From NCBI GenBank assembly GCA_035299085.1, contig DATGXG010000014.1, positions 108,978-172,977 of the forward strand: a stretch of 64,000 nucleotides of DNA. The letters run 5' to 3'. The translations under genes and the position numbers were made by a program. Of this stretch, positions 1-8,479 are shown piece by piece. How positions within the stretch are numbered: the first letter of the stretch is position 1; every line of letters begins with the position of its first letter. The notes under the pieces are model-generated. The model was given only the letters and a program-made list of their open reading frames with translations. It was not told the DNA's origin and did not search any database. Source of the stretch: Bacteroidales bacterium (GTDB taxonomy: Bacteria; Bacteroidota; Bacteroidia; Bacteroidales; UBA10428).

Positions 1-722
1 TGGATTGAAATACCAATAAAATTATTAAGAACTGACCGGGTGCTTTTATTCATTTTATGGTAACTAAAAAAGGGTTCATAGGCGATAGGATCATTACCGA
101 TTATTTGCTTACTCACCGAGGTTCCGATAAAGAGGCTAATAACATTTCTGTTTCTTGTTTTGAAATTTTTATCGGTAACAGGAGAATCTCCATTATACTT
201 TGCCATAAATGTGATTATTTCATTATTGTCAAAGTTCAGACGTTCTATACCGGGATAGTAACTGGTATCGGATACACATTCTTTCAGCTGAATCTTATAT
301 GATTCATTATTCTGTATGTATCTTTTGCCGTTCAATTCAATTATCTTTTCTCCTCCAGAAAGCTTGGTGACTTGTCCCAAATTACTTTTGACGTATAAAT
401 TATCTTTATAAGAATACAGATTTGATTTACCTTTCGTTATGAGGTTGAAAAAGGTCATTTTACCATTATATTCCAGAGAATAAAAAGTCATATTATTACC
501 AATACAGTATTGTTTTATTTGATCCGGTTTGAAGAATAAAACCTTCTTTGAATTCTGAGGGATAAAATTACAGCGATTTGAATTTCTTGTACCAATATAT
601 TCCTGGTTTCCTTTAATCGTATCACTGTTGCTTTTTATAATATAACCTTCGTACGAAGTTATTTGTGCAAATATTGAATTACATATAAGTAACACAAATG
701 TAAAAGTCAGGGAGTATTTCAT
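1..722 (-). CDS. Secreted protein, C-terminus beyond window edge
   Basis: An open frame starts at the ATG whose complement is at 720-722 and runs without a stop off the left end, giving about 240 visible residues. It begins with a short signal peptide (MKYSLTFTFVLLICNSIFAQ), with likely cleavage after the Ala or Gln near residue 20. The rest is rich in Asn, Lys, Tyr and Ile, with alternating hydrophobic positions as in beta-strand proteins. A late segment (FKTRNRNVISLFIGTSVSK) resembles the start of an outer-membrane barrel domain, but no family is recognised. The gene is AT-rich like its neighbours up to 6.4 kb. Exported location is likely; function is unknown. Confidence 0.75.
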   Translation of the reverse strand, partial: MKYSLTFTFVLLICNSIFAQITSYEGYIIKSNSDTIKGNQEYIGTRNSNRCNFIPQNSKKVLFFKPDQIKQYCIGNNMTFYSLEYNGKMTFFNLITKGKSNLYSYKDNLYVKSNLGQVTKLSGGEKIIELNGKRYIQNNESYKIQLKECVSDTSYYPGIERLNFDNNEIITFMAKYNGDSPVTDKNFKTRNRNVISLFIGTSVSKQIIGNDPIAYEPFFSYHKMNKSTRSVLNNFIGISI

Positions 723-813
723 AAAAATTTGTTTGAAAATGTAAAGCTGTAAACCGGTGATTCTGGTTTCGGCAAGTGATTTAGCTTCATTAAAGTTGTA
801 GATGAATTTTCAG
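723..813. other. Short intergenic gap
   Basis: About 90 bases between two minus-strand genes. I see no clear promoter, hairpin or repeat here. Confidence 0.4.
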
Positions 814-1439
814 CTAATTATTAATATAATTCTTTAATTCTGTAGTACCATCCATATTGATTCCACTATAAGAAGATCGTATAATTCCAATGTGTTTTTG
901 AAATACATAAGCGTCATGCAGGCCGATAACATAACCCGGATTAATTGTTAATGTAATTTCTTGTGCAGTATCATTAGAAGTTTTATGTTGATTAAATCGG
1001 ATTATGGCTTCGCCGTAATGAGCATTATTAACAGTATCTCACCAGCTGGTATCATTTAACTCTGTAAATAATAAGTCGATAACATAGTGTAAATAAAAAC
1101 AGAATTACTATCAATGACCAACGATACTTTATTATATTGGGTGTTATAATAATTCTGGCCAAATTTTTTAGCAACAATATGTCTTATTAATTTTCCCGGG
1201 CCCGGAGTAATGGAATCCATTGTCGTATCGCAATAACTTTCATCAATACTGTCAATTACATCATCATATAGACAAAAGATCTTTTTATATATCCAGGTAT
1301 CATTTGTATCCAACGGGAAATAGGAATTGCCATAAAGATCTGTTATGTAATCGTTTAAAATAATTGGGCTATTTTCCGGTTTTTCACAGGAGAATAAAAC
1401 CGGAAGTAACCCTAATACCATAAATCTAAGTTTTTTCAT
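814..1439 (-). pseudogene. Broken lipoprotein-like gene (frameshift and stop)
   Basis: The start at 1439 gives a lipoprotein-type signal (MKKLRFMVLGLLPVLFSCEKPENS, lipobox ending at Cys18) and about 118 residues of plausible coding sequence. That frame then ends at 1056. In another frame coding continues as DLLFTELNDTSW, meets a TGA near 1038-1040, and runs on as DTVNNAHYGEAIIRFNQHK to a stop at 814-816. The continuation reads like one protein (NPGYVIGLHDAYVFQKHIGIIRSS), so I interpret 814-1439 as one gene with a frameshift and an in-frame stop. It may be genuine decay or a sequencing error. Function unknown; likely cell-envelope. Confidence 0.6.
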
Positions 1440-1584
1440 AATGACCTTTGCTATGATCGGTTGTTTTTATGAATGGGTCTAAAATCCGGATCGTGATACT
1501 TATTTTTCCATTTAGTATCCCCGGCCCATGGATTGATAAATCGATTCGTGAGGTCAGAATTGTGTGACTCTTTGCTGTGCAAAG
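1440..1584. other. Intergenic gap with a small hairpin
   Basis: A perfect 6-bp inverted repeat (CTTTGC, TGT loop, GCAAAG) lies at 1570-1584, directly after the stop of the acyltransferase gene. It has no T-run, so a role as terminator is weakly supported. No convincing attC-like palindrome is visible here. Confidence 0.35.
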
Positions 1585-2622
1585 TTATTTCCTTTTATAT
1601 ATAATATCTCTTAAACCCAGAAATGGTTTTTCAATAGCATATGACATTGTTACACCTAATGATATGGAAACAATCAAAAACAGTATGAAATAATATTGCT
1701 GATTGCAATCCATCAATCTGACAATCTTTTCAGACATCAGATGCCACAAGTAAATAGAATATGAATGAATCCCAATGAAACAAATTATCATAAAAGGAAT
1801 TTTGGTTATTGGCAAAAATATCTGATTACTGATCTTGAAGGCATTTAGACTGAATAAAACTAATAAACCAAAACCTAAATTGACTGTGGTGAGTCCTATG
1901 GTATTCATAAAATAGCTTCCTCCTGAAAAAAAGAAGACAGGACTAATCAAGATGGACGCAAACACAAAAAACCAATATTTGCATTTAGAAAATAATTTGT
2001 AGAAGTCGGTAAAGTAATATAAATACGAAGTTAATACTCCAATCAAAATCCCATCCATTCTCAAATGTGTCGCTGTGAATGAGAAAAAAAGCTTATCTCT
2101 GTTTTGATAGGATATATAGAATCTCATCAAAAACGAAAGGATAAGCATGCAAATCAAAAAATAACCAATGAACTTTTTGTTTTCAATGAGCTTTGTCCTT
2201 ATACAAATCAAAATAAACAAAGCCAATCCAATATAGAAATGCTCCTCAATAGCCAAAGACCAAGTATGATGCCAAATACCTCTTCTATAACTTTGAAGAT
2301 AAAATATCTCATTTAATACTTGACTCAAACTATAAAAGCCTTTAGTTTGGATATAGTTTAAAACGATAGTAATAAAAATAAAAAAGTAAAAGGGTGGATA
2401 AATCTTAAATCCTCTCCTTACTAAAAATCTAGTTATATCAACTTTCTGATAATCTAAATACTCCTTAAATACGAGACCTGCAACTAAAAATCCACTTAAA
2501 ACAAAAAATAAATCAACACCGATCCAACCAATATCAGATATAATATTACCACTACTAGCATGTCGAAATATTACCAGTATAACAGCTATTCCTCTCAAAA
2601 AATCTAATCCTTTTATGCGCAT
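1585..2622 (-). CDS. Acyltransferase family 3 (OafA/YrhL-like) membrane protein
   Basis: A 345-residue multi-pass protein of the acyltransferase-3 family, which transfers acetyl or other acyl groups to surface sugars such as O-antigen or exopolysaccharide. It opens with the family hallmark RIKGLDFLRGIAVILVIFRH, placing the proposed catalytic His at residue 21, followed by DLFFVLSGFLVAGLVF and about ten hydrophobic segments. A second typical motif, WHHTWSLAIEEHFY, lies near residue 120. Length matches the single-domain family without a C-terminal SGNH domain. It is AT-rich and not beside other polysaccharide genes; its upstream flank carries an attC-like half-site, so it may be a cassette gene. 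The acceptor substrate cannot be told. Confidence 0.9.
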   Translation of the reverse strand: MRIKGLDFLRGIAVILVIFRHASSGNIISDIGWIGVDLFFVLSGFLVAGLVFKEYLDYQKVDITRFLVRRGFKIYPPFYFFIFITIVLNYIQTKGFYSLSQVLNEIFYLQSYRRGIWHHTWSLAIEEHFYIGLALFILICIRTKLIENKKFIGYFLICMLILSFLMRFYISYQNRDKLFFSFTATHLRMDGILIGVLTSYLYYFTDFYKLFSKCKYWFFVFASILISPVFFFSGGSYFMNTIGLTTVNLGFGLLVLFSLNAFKISNQIFLPITKIPFMIICFIGIHSYSIYLWHLMSEKIVRLMDCNQQYYFILFLIVSISLGVTMSYAIEKPFLGLRDIIYKRK

Positions 2623-2635
2623 TTAATTAATTTAA

Positions 2636-2690
2636 GTAACAGTAAATCCCGCACAACCGGGCATTGCATATGACCTGATGTTGTGAACAG
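2636..2690 (-). repeat. attC-like half-site A
   Basis: On the plus strand this reads CCCGCAC, then CCGGGCATTGCATATGACC, then GTTGTGAACA at 2680-2689. The right arm is nearly identical to the full palindrome at 6014-6138; the left arm seems missing or diverged. It lies between the stop of the cargo gene at 2858 and the start of the acyltransferase at 2622, where a cassette recombination site would be expected. Read on the minus strand, the outer box is TCACAAC. Confidence 0.5.
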
Positions 2691-2857
2691 CATTATTACT
2701 ACCGCCGTATCGCAGTGGAGGAGGGGTTGGGTTAACCACTTATGGAGAGCAAACAATCCCGGCATAGGACCAGAGGGCTCATGTGACTCTGCTGAAAAAA
2801 TTTGTACATGGATGGTATGGAGTCGTGCTCACCATACCAAGTGTCGGGTTATTGTTT
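2691..2857. other. Non-coding stretch with hairpin after cargo gene
   Basis: No credible gene. At about 2814-2840 the inverted repeat GGTATGG ... CCATACC forms a stem 3' of the minus-strand gene ending at 2858. It may act as a transcript-end hairpin, although no T-tract follows. Confidence 0.4.
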
Positions 2858-4849
2858 CTACTGTTTTAGTATTTTCTTAGTAATATTTAATCCATCCCCA
2901 AAAATGTTTATTATGTATATTCCTTTTGAATAGCCACTAAAATCTAACTTGTCTGTTACAAGACCATTTTGAATATTTAGTTTCCTATTGATGATATTTG
3001 AACCATTTAGGTTATATACTCTTATATATAATACAGCATTAGAATTAATTCGCATTACTAAATTTATTGCACCATCAATTGTTGGATTCGGAAATAATAA
3101 TAGGTCTTCTTTTTTCAGAAACTTCTCAATTGAACTTTGAACTATTGTTGTGTCAATCCATTTTACGCAGTCGCCTTCTTTAATATTTACACTAAATGTT
3201 CCTATAGTATCTACCAACATATAATTTTTATTTCCATTTTGTATAGAATCACCATTTAAGTACCATTGATATTTGAAATAATCTCCCTGATTAACTAATA
3301 ATGTATCATTTGAGAGATTAAGAAAAGTATTTGGCAGTTTTGAAAAATGAATAATTACTTCTTTACTCCAGCTTTCAACTCCATTTATGGTTTGTGTAAC
3401 ATATAAGGTATCTGTTTCAACCAGTTCATTATTAAAGGTATTTCCTTCATAAAGCAATTCTTTCAGGAATTTATCACCATACCATCTAATATTCGTACCA
3501 ATAGCTGATATTTCATCAAATTGTTCTCCTGAACATATAAAATTTAATCTTTCAACCTTAGGTCTGCTGGGTCGCAAATTGGTAGTTGAATTAGTTTTTA
3601 GTTTTGCTATACCAACAGATGAAGGCCAATCATCAATTCCATCTCCAATGAAGTTTATTATCTGAGAATACCCAACAATATATGCATTACCAAAATTATC
3701 AATACCAAGGCCATGACCATATTCACTAACTGAGGTTTGGTATAGCTTATTAAACTGCAAGTCTCCATTCCTGTCATATTTCTCTACATAAAAATCCATT
3801 TCTGTTCCACCATAGTTTCCGAAGGATTCACCAATCAGATAAATATTGTCGTCTGAATCTGTAATAATATCCCTGGGAGATCCTGTACCTCCATGATATG
3901 TATTTATAATTTTTGCCCATTCAATATTTCCATCAAAATCATACTGCGCTATTAACGGACTACCATCATTTCCTCCTGCAGTTTTCGTGATAACTATGCC
4001 ATTTCCAAAATCCATTTCAGAAGTTGAAACGACAGTACTAATTAGAATACCATTTCTATTCAAAGTTATTTGTGGTATTGAATTAGTTTTTCCTATCGGT
4101 GTTTTTGCCCATTGAACAATACCAATAGATGAGATTTTTGTTACAAATGTTTGTTCTCCCCACTGCCAATTATTTTCAATTTTAATATCATCAATCATTA
4201 ACGAATCACATTCGAAAGAGCCTGTTAAATATATTGTTCCCATGCAATCCACAGCAATATCATTGCCCTGACATCCATTTGAATTACAACCCATAAATCG
4301 TTTAGTCCAAATAGGTACCCCATAAAAATCGATCTTTGCAACAAAAGTGTTGCCTCCATTTTTACCTGTAATATAAACATTATCGAACTGGTCAATAGCA
4401 ACATCATTTCCTTGTCCGTAATACTCTTTGTTGAAATCACAAAACCATAACTCGTTGCCTGTTGAATCATATTTTGAAACGAAAATTTTTCCATTTCTTC
4501 CACCTGTCAAATAAATGTTTTTATCATCATCTATACATACTCCAATACCATAATCATATGTACTACCTGTTTCAATATGTTTTAACCATTCAATATTGTG
4601 CGCAGAATCCATACGGCATAAAAATATGTCAGAATAATAATCGTCATCAGTGTATAATGAAAAAGTGTCTAATCTTAAGCCTAATTCGTAATAACCAGCG
4701 ATAACAACATTACCTTCATGGTCAACAGCGATATCAGTGTCCTCACTATATTGAGGGTTTCCGGAGGCTTTTATTCCCCATACCCAATTTTGAGACCAGG
4801 CTTCTGTTGTAAATAAAATCAAAAATGCTATAAATAAAATGTTTTTCAT
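2858..4849 (-). CDS. T9SS cargo protein with SBBP-like propeller repeats
   Basis: About 663 residues from the ATG at 4849, chosen because it opens a clean signal peptide (MKNILFIAFLILFTTEAWSQ); an upstream in-frame ATG only adds sequence from the spacer. The body has repeated units such as GNVVIAGYYELG, NIYLTGGRNGKIFVSKYDSTGNELW and NIYLIGESFGNYGG, typical of SBBP beta-propeller repeats. The C-terminus (LLLFPNPTIDGAINL ... GYSKGIYIINIFGDGLNITKKILKQ) is a type A T9SS sorting domain, which directs export through the outer membrane and is normally removed by PorU. The gene is AT-rich and flanked on both sides by attC-like palindromes. Likely surface-anchored or released; ligand unknown. Confidence 0.85.
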   Translation of the reverse strand: MKNILFIAFLILFTTEAWSQNWVWGIKASGNPQYSEDTDIAVDHEGNVVIAGYYELGLRLDTFSLYTDDDYYSDIFLCRMDSAHNIEWLKHIETGSTYDYGIGVCIDDDKNIYLTGGRNGKIFVSKYDSTGNELWFCDFNKEYYGQGNDVAIDQFDNVYITGKNGGNTFVAKIDFYGVPIWTKRFMGCNSNGCQGNDIAVDCMGTIYLTGSFECDSLMIDDIKIENNWQWGEQTFVTKISSIGIVQWAKTPIGKTNSIPQITLNRNGILISTVVSTSEMDFGNGIVITKTAGGNDGSPLIAQYDFDGNIEWAKIINTYHGGTGSPRDIITDSDDNIYLIGESFGNYGGTEMDFYVEKYDRNGDLQFNKLYQTSVSEYGHGLGIDNFGNAYIVGYSQIINFIGDGIDDWPSSVGIAKLKTNSTTNLRPSRPKVERLNFICSGEQFDEISAIGTNIRWYGDKFLKELLYEGNTFNNELVETDTLYVTQTINGVESWSKEVIIHFSKLPNTFLNLSNDTLLVNQGDYFKYQWYLNGDSIQNGNKNYMLVDTIGTFSVNIKEGDCVKWIDTTIVQSSIEKFLKKEDLLLFPNPTIDGAINLVMRINSNAVLYIRVYNLNGSNIINRKLNIQNGLVTDKLDFSGYSKGIYIINIFGDGLNITKKILKQ

Positions 4850-4883
4850 ATGTAGTAATGTTCTATTTAGTATCACGCAATCT

Positions 4884-5037
4884 CCGCTGTTATAAGCTGT
4901 TGCCATTTCAAGCGCTTTCAGCTTGTCCGCCCTGCACTGCCCCCGGCAATAGACGTCAGCAAAAGCATCATTGTCTTTTATTCCAATATTCCATGAGTCT
5001 GTCTGTCTTTTAAAATGGCATACTGTTGTTAGGAACC
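4884..5037 (-). repeat. attC-like palindromic element B
   Basis: TGCCATTT at 4901-4908 pairs perfectly with AAATGGCA at 5013-5020. The left arm GTTATAAGCTGTTGCC matches the left arm of element C (GGTATACGCTGTTGCC). The minus-strand outer box reads GTTCCTAAC, comparable to GTTCACAAC in elements A and C. It fills the spacer between two cargo genes, starting about 8 bases after one stop and ending about 35 bases before the next start. The outer stem near the other end is degraded and a matching GTT box is not clear. Confidence 0.5.
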
Positions 5038-5044
5038 GTGTTTA

Positions 5045-5983
5045 TTAAATTATGATTTTGAAGGGAAAACCATCTATTTGAAAAATGTAAATACCACTAT
5101 TAAGGTTGTATAGTGGAATTTGATAATCAGTGTTTTCAGGAGTAAATTGTCCAACCAAATATCCACAAACATTATAAATTAGTACAGTCTTAATAATACT
5201 TTCGCTGCTAATATAAAGTATTTTTCCTCTTAATGGATTTGGATATAATCTGATCTTATTAAATTCATTGTCTTCCAATTTGTTTATCGGGCCTGAATAA
5301 TTACAATCAAGTCCCAATTTATTGTAGTATTTGACTTCATCATTTTGTTTAAAACATAACAAATTATAATCTCCGTATGCATAATTCAATAATCCTTTAT
5401 TAGACCCAATCCCTTCAATCCATTCAACAGTATCTTTTTCAGGATTATCTTCAATCCAATTAACACGAAAGTCCAAAAATTTAATTCGAAGTCTTTTAAT
5501 ACCCATATATACAACACTATCAATATCTATAACCTGTGAGCTGTATAAGGTATCTTTAATAATTTTATCACCCTCAGGCAAATGATATATTCTTTCATAT
5601 GTTGAGTTGAAAACGGAATCTTTTTTAATTGTAAAATCATAAAGTAAAACTTCTGTTGAATCATCTAAATATGATAAAAGACTAAATATCTTTTTATGGT
5701 TTTCTTCCTCACGTAGGAATCCGGAAATATAGCTTTCAGAACTCGAATCATTATTCCGTTTAGTTGTTTCAATTACTTTGTTGTATACTTTACCATTGAT
5801 TAAAGTATCACCTCCTATCCTGCAATTAAAATTTTGATAAAGTTTCCCTTCACAATTTGTACTTTTTTTGCATGTAGGCACCAATACTTCCAAATAGTTC
5901 CATGAATTATTTGTATCAATTATCTGACAATTTCCTTCAAAACTAAAGAGTAGTAAAAATAGTAAAGACCTGATTGTTTTCAT
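5045..5983 (-). CDS. Secreted T9SS cargo protein of unknown function
   Basis: The ATG at 5983 gives about 312 residues with signal peptide MKTIRSLLFLLLFSFEGNCQ; longer in-frame starts extend into the attC-like spacer and are rejected. The central part has no family I recognise (IDTNNSWNYLEVLVPTCKKSTNCEGKLYQNF, then Asp/Ser-rich strands). The last ~70 residues (IRLYPNPLRGKILYISSES ... YNLNSGIYIFQIDGFPFKIII) form a type A T9SS sorting domain. Several Bacteroidota T9SS proteins share this layout of an unknown N-terminal region plus sorting tail. Flanked by elements B and C, it fits the shape of a single cassette. Confidence 0.8.
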   Translation of the reverse strand: MKTIRSLLFLLLFSFEGNCQIIDTNNSWNYLEVLVPTCKKSTNCEGKLYQNFNCRIGGDTLINGKVYNKVIETTKRNNDSSSESYISGFLREEENHKKIFSLLSYLDDSTEVLLYDFTIKKDSVFNSTYERIYHLPEGDKIIKDTLYSSQVIDIDSVVYMGIKRLRIKFLDFRVNWIEDNPEKDTVEWIEGIGSNKGLLNYAYGDYNLLCFKQNDEVKYYNKLGLDCNYSGPINKLEDNEFNKIRLYPNPLRGKILYISSESIIKTVLIYNVCGYLVGQFTPENTDYQIPLYNLNSGIYIFQIDGFPFKIII

Positions 5984-6013
5984 GATGTTTAGGTTGTAGA
6001 TGACTGCAAAAAG

Positions 6014-6138
6014 GGCTAACGCTCCCGACGGTATACGCTGTTGCCGTTTGGGAGTGCTTACTGGTCGGGTGAAGCCAACGCACAAACATTAGCACCCCGC
6101 ACGGCCGGGCAATTGCGTATGACCAGCTGTTGTGAACA
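6014..6138 (-). repeat. attC-like palindromic element C (best example)
   Basis: An imperfect palindrome. ATACGC (6033-6038) pairs with GCGTAT (6115-6120), TTGCC (6041-6045) with GGCAA (6108-6112), and GGT (6030-6032) with ACC (6122-6124), leaving G6121 unpaired. Outer AACGCT (6018-6023) pairs with AGC and GTT (6125-6131), with T6128 unpaired. Conserved outer boxes AAC/GTT, a two-arm stem and extrahelical bases are the architecture of integron attC sites. On the minus strand it begins 9 bases after the stop of the DUF5808 gene and ends about 30 bases before the next gene start. Confidence 0.55.
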
Positions 6139-6147
6139 GTTTTATTA

Positions 6148-6366
6148 TTATTTAATGAAAAATACAGCAGCAATTACCGCTAATACAAATGCACTTATTA
6201 AAACATATGAAATTATATGTCCGAAATTTAGCGTCCAACCTAATGATGGTAATCTTTTCGGTACTAAAATTCGTGGATCTTTACGATTAACATAAAACGT
6301 TCCCTTCCAATTGAAGGGATTATTACTCATTGAATAGAGTATCTCCTTTTCAAGTTTTAGACTCAT
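6148..6366 (-). CDS. Small DUF5808-type membrane protein
   Basis: A 72-residue protein with the signature NPFNWKGTFYVNRKDPRILVPKRLPSLGWTLNFGH followed by one hydrophobic helix (IISYVLISAFVLAVIAAVFFIK). The NPxNWK ... FYVNxxDPRxxVPKR ... GWTLNFG pattern is that of DUF5808 proteins, small membrane proteins of unknown role. The start at 6366 could instead be the internal Met at residue 13 (MSNNPFNW). It is bounded by GTTGTGAACA at 6129-6138 and the inverted TGTTCACAAC at 6408-6417, consistent with a small mobile cassette. Function unknown. Confidence 0.8.
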   Translation of the reverse strand: MSLKLEKEILYSMSNNPFNWKGTFYVNRKDPRILVPKRLPSLGWTLNFGHIISYVLISAFVLAVIAAVFFIK

Positions 6367-6932
6367 TTCTGTTATTGATTTTATTGAACGTTTTTCTCTC
6401 TAAAAATTGTTCACAACTTATTTATAGAAGCACATTATATACTACTATACACCGAAATTGGATGCTTTGGAGCATATTTTGTAATTCTAATTTCTGGATA
6501 TCATTTATGATTTTGTTCACTTCCGGGTGCGCACAGCGACCGTCAGTCCCATTGCTTACCTCTACCTCTTTTTCCTTATCGCCCCCACTGAATTGACTGG
6601 CAGTTTCTTATGTAGATTACGAAAGATAACAAAAATATAACCACAAAGACACGAAGACACTAAGAATTTTTTTAACACGAGGAACACGAGGAGCACGAAG
6701 CACGATGCTGGATACTGGATCCGGATTCAGAAACTGAATGTCGCTCGGGGTCCCTAAAGTCCCTAGAGTCCCTAAGGTCCCTAGAGTCCCTGAAATAACA
6801 CAGAACAAGGAACACCGATTTATGATTTAAGAAGACTTGAAAACACCGAACACCGATAAGTTACAGTTTACGAATTAGGCATTGTTACCCGGTCGCTGAG
6901 CTTGCCGAAGCGTTGTGGTAATAAAAATGGAA
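6367..6932. other. Repeat-rich intergenic region
   Basis: No credible gene. From left to right: TGTTCACAAC at 6408-6417 (inverted copy of the attC-like end box), an AT-rich segment, a repeat containing ACCACAAAGACACGAAG near 6640-6665, CACGAGGA repeats at about 6676-6706, the GTCCCTAGA array at 6749-6791, and ACACCGATTTATGATTTAAG near 6813. The last parts recur at 51.2 kb. Short Gly-Thr-Leu-rich frames here are translations of the array. Confidence 0.6.
6749..6791. repeat. 9-bp tandem array (GTCCCTARR)
   Basis: About five units of GTCCCTAAA/GTCCCTAGA in tandem. The array and its right flank (GAACAAGGAACACCGATTTA) recur at 51202-51275, preceded at both places by TGGATAC-type repeats, so this is a dispersed composite repeat. 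Confidence 0.7.
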
Positions 6933-8438
6933 TTACAGTTTCACAATTTTTCCTGATATAATTTCGGCACCTCTTTGAATATGCAGGATATAAAAGCCAC
7001 TTTTAAGGCCGTATAAACCTAATGTTTCATCATTTTGCATTTGTGTCTTTTCATAAACTATTTTTCCATACATATCAGTAATCCATAGTTTATCTATATC
7101 ACCTGTAATATTAATCCTCAACTCACCATTGAATGGATTAGGATATACACTAAAAATAGATTGGTCAGATTCTCTGACTGCTGTAATTTCTGAGGATAAG
7201 TCAAAAATATAGGCAGCACCACTGTTAGATGCCAGATAATCGTCGGTAAGAGATCCGACAATAGCACTAGAGCCGTCCATAGAAACAGATGAACCGAAAT
7301 GCTGAATCGGAGCTCCATCTGAAGCTAAAAGCATTTTAGTTTCTGTTGCATTAACCCAGCCCGATCCTGGTTTTTTAAAAAGATAAACACTACCCATACT
7401 GCCATGAAATTGCGATGTGATTATCAGTAAATCACCTGAGACTGCAACGTTCTCTCCAAAATTATCGTCAATAGCACCGTCTGAAGATTTCAGCTTTGCG
7501 GTTTCCGTCATATTTTTCCAACCGTTTGCCGGTTTGGTAAAAACATAGGCTGAGCCGGAATTATTTCCATTATCATCATCATATAATGCACCGACAACAA
7601 TTGTATTGCCTGAAATTCCAACCGAAATACCAAAGAAATCTTCGGGCGCGCCATCTGAAGGTAATAATTTGGCAGTTTCTGTCATATTATGCCATCCATT
7701 AACCGGCTTCTTAAAAAGATACGCCGATCCGGAGTTACTGCCGCTATCATCATTTCGGGGTGCTCCAATCACAATATAATCATCAGAAACAGAAACCGAA
7801 CCAAAACGATCGTCTATCGCCGCATCTGAAGCCGTTAATTTTGCTGTTTCAGTCATTGTACTCCAACCTTCTGCAGGTTTTACAAATACATAAGCTGCAC
7901 CGGATCTTTCGCCTGAATCGTCATTCCCATTCGCTCCGATTACTATGCAATCCCCTGAAATGGCAATCTTATGTCCAAAAAAATCACCTGCTGCTGCATC
8001 TGATGCAGTTAGTTTGGCTGTTTCCGTCATATCTTTCCAGCCATCCGAAGGCTTTACAAAAACGTAGGCAGATCCTGATCTATCCCCGTTATCATCATCA
8101 TCAGGAACACCAAAAACAATACAATCACCTGATATCGCCGAGAAATAACCAAAGTAATCATATTCACTTCCATCAGACGGAGTGAGCTTTGCGACCTGTT
8201 GCCATATACCCTCATTTTTATGGAAAACATAAGCAGAACCCGAAAGCTGTCCGTTGGTAATATCACCGGTTGCCCCGACTACCATATAATCACCTGAAAT
8301 GCCTACCGATTCTCCAAAATAGGCTTCAGGTGCAGGATCGGATGCGAATATTTTCTGAGTTTCAAATAACTGTTGTGCCTGTATCCTGTAATACGGAGCC
8401 ATCAACAGAAGCATACAAAGAATAGATTTATTTTTCAT
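6933..8438 (-). CDS. FG-GAP seven-repeat T9SS cargo protein
   Basis: 501 residues with signal peptide MKNKSILCMLLLMAPYYRIQA. Seven repeats of about 57 residues follow, each carrying a version of FG-xx-VxISGDxIVIGA and most containing SGSAYVF, from FGESVGISGDYMVVGA to FGSSVSMDGSSAIVGS. Seven FG-GAP repeats predict a seven-bladed integrin-like beta-propeller. The linker TAKLTASDAA is nearly identical in successive repeats, suggesting recent internal duplication. The C-terminus (FSVYPNPFNGELRINITG ... GLKSGFYILHIQRGAEIISGKIVKL) is a type A T9SS sorting domain. Probably a cell-surface or released protein; binding partner unknown. It stands alone between repeat-rich spacers. Confidence 0.9.
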   Translation of the reverse strand: MKNKSILCMLLLMAPYYRIQAQQLFETQKIFASDPAPEAYFGESVGISGDYMVVGATGDITNGQLSGSAYVFHKNEGIWQQVAKLTPSDGSEYDYFGYFSAISGDCIVFGVPDDDDNGDRSGSAYVFVKPSDGWKDMTETAKLTASDAAAGDFFGHKIAISGDCIVIGANGNDDSGERSGAAYVFVKPAEGWSTMTETAKLTASDAAIDDRFGSVSVSDDYIVIGAPRNDDSGSNSGSAYLFKKPVNGWHNMTETAKLLPSDGAPEDFFGISVGISGNTIVVGALYDDDNGNNSGSAYVFTKPANGWKNMTETAKLKSSDGAIDDNFGENVAVSGDLLIITSQFHGSMGSVYLFKKPGSGWVNATETKMLLASDGAPIQHFGSSVSMDGSSAIVGSLTDDYLASNSGAAYIFDLSSEITAVRESDQSIFSVYPNPFNGELRINITGDIDKLWITDMYGKIVYEKTQMQNDETLGLYGLKSGFYILHIQRGAEIISGKIVKL

Positions 8439-8479
8439 ATGGTAATAGATAAACTTTAGTACTTCTGAACTTAAGTGTG

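Noticed and set aside
2683..2880. Plus-strand 65-residue frame in the cassette spacer
   Set aside because: It covers the half-site spacer and the 3' end of the minus-strand cargo gene; no motif or homolog-like pattern.
6617..6808. Small frame with GTLGTLGTLGT repeats
   Set aside because: It is a translation of the GTCCCTAGA tandem array and flanking repeats, not a gene.
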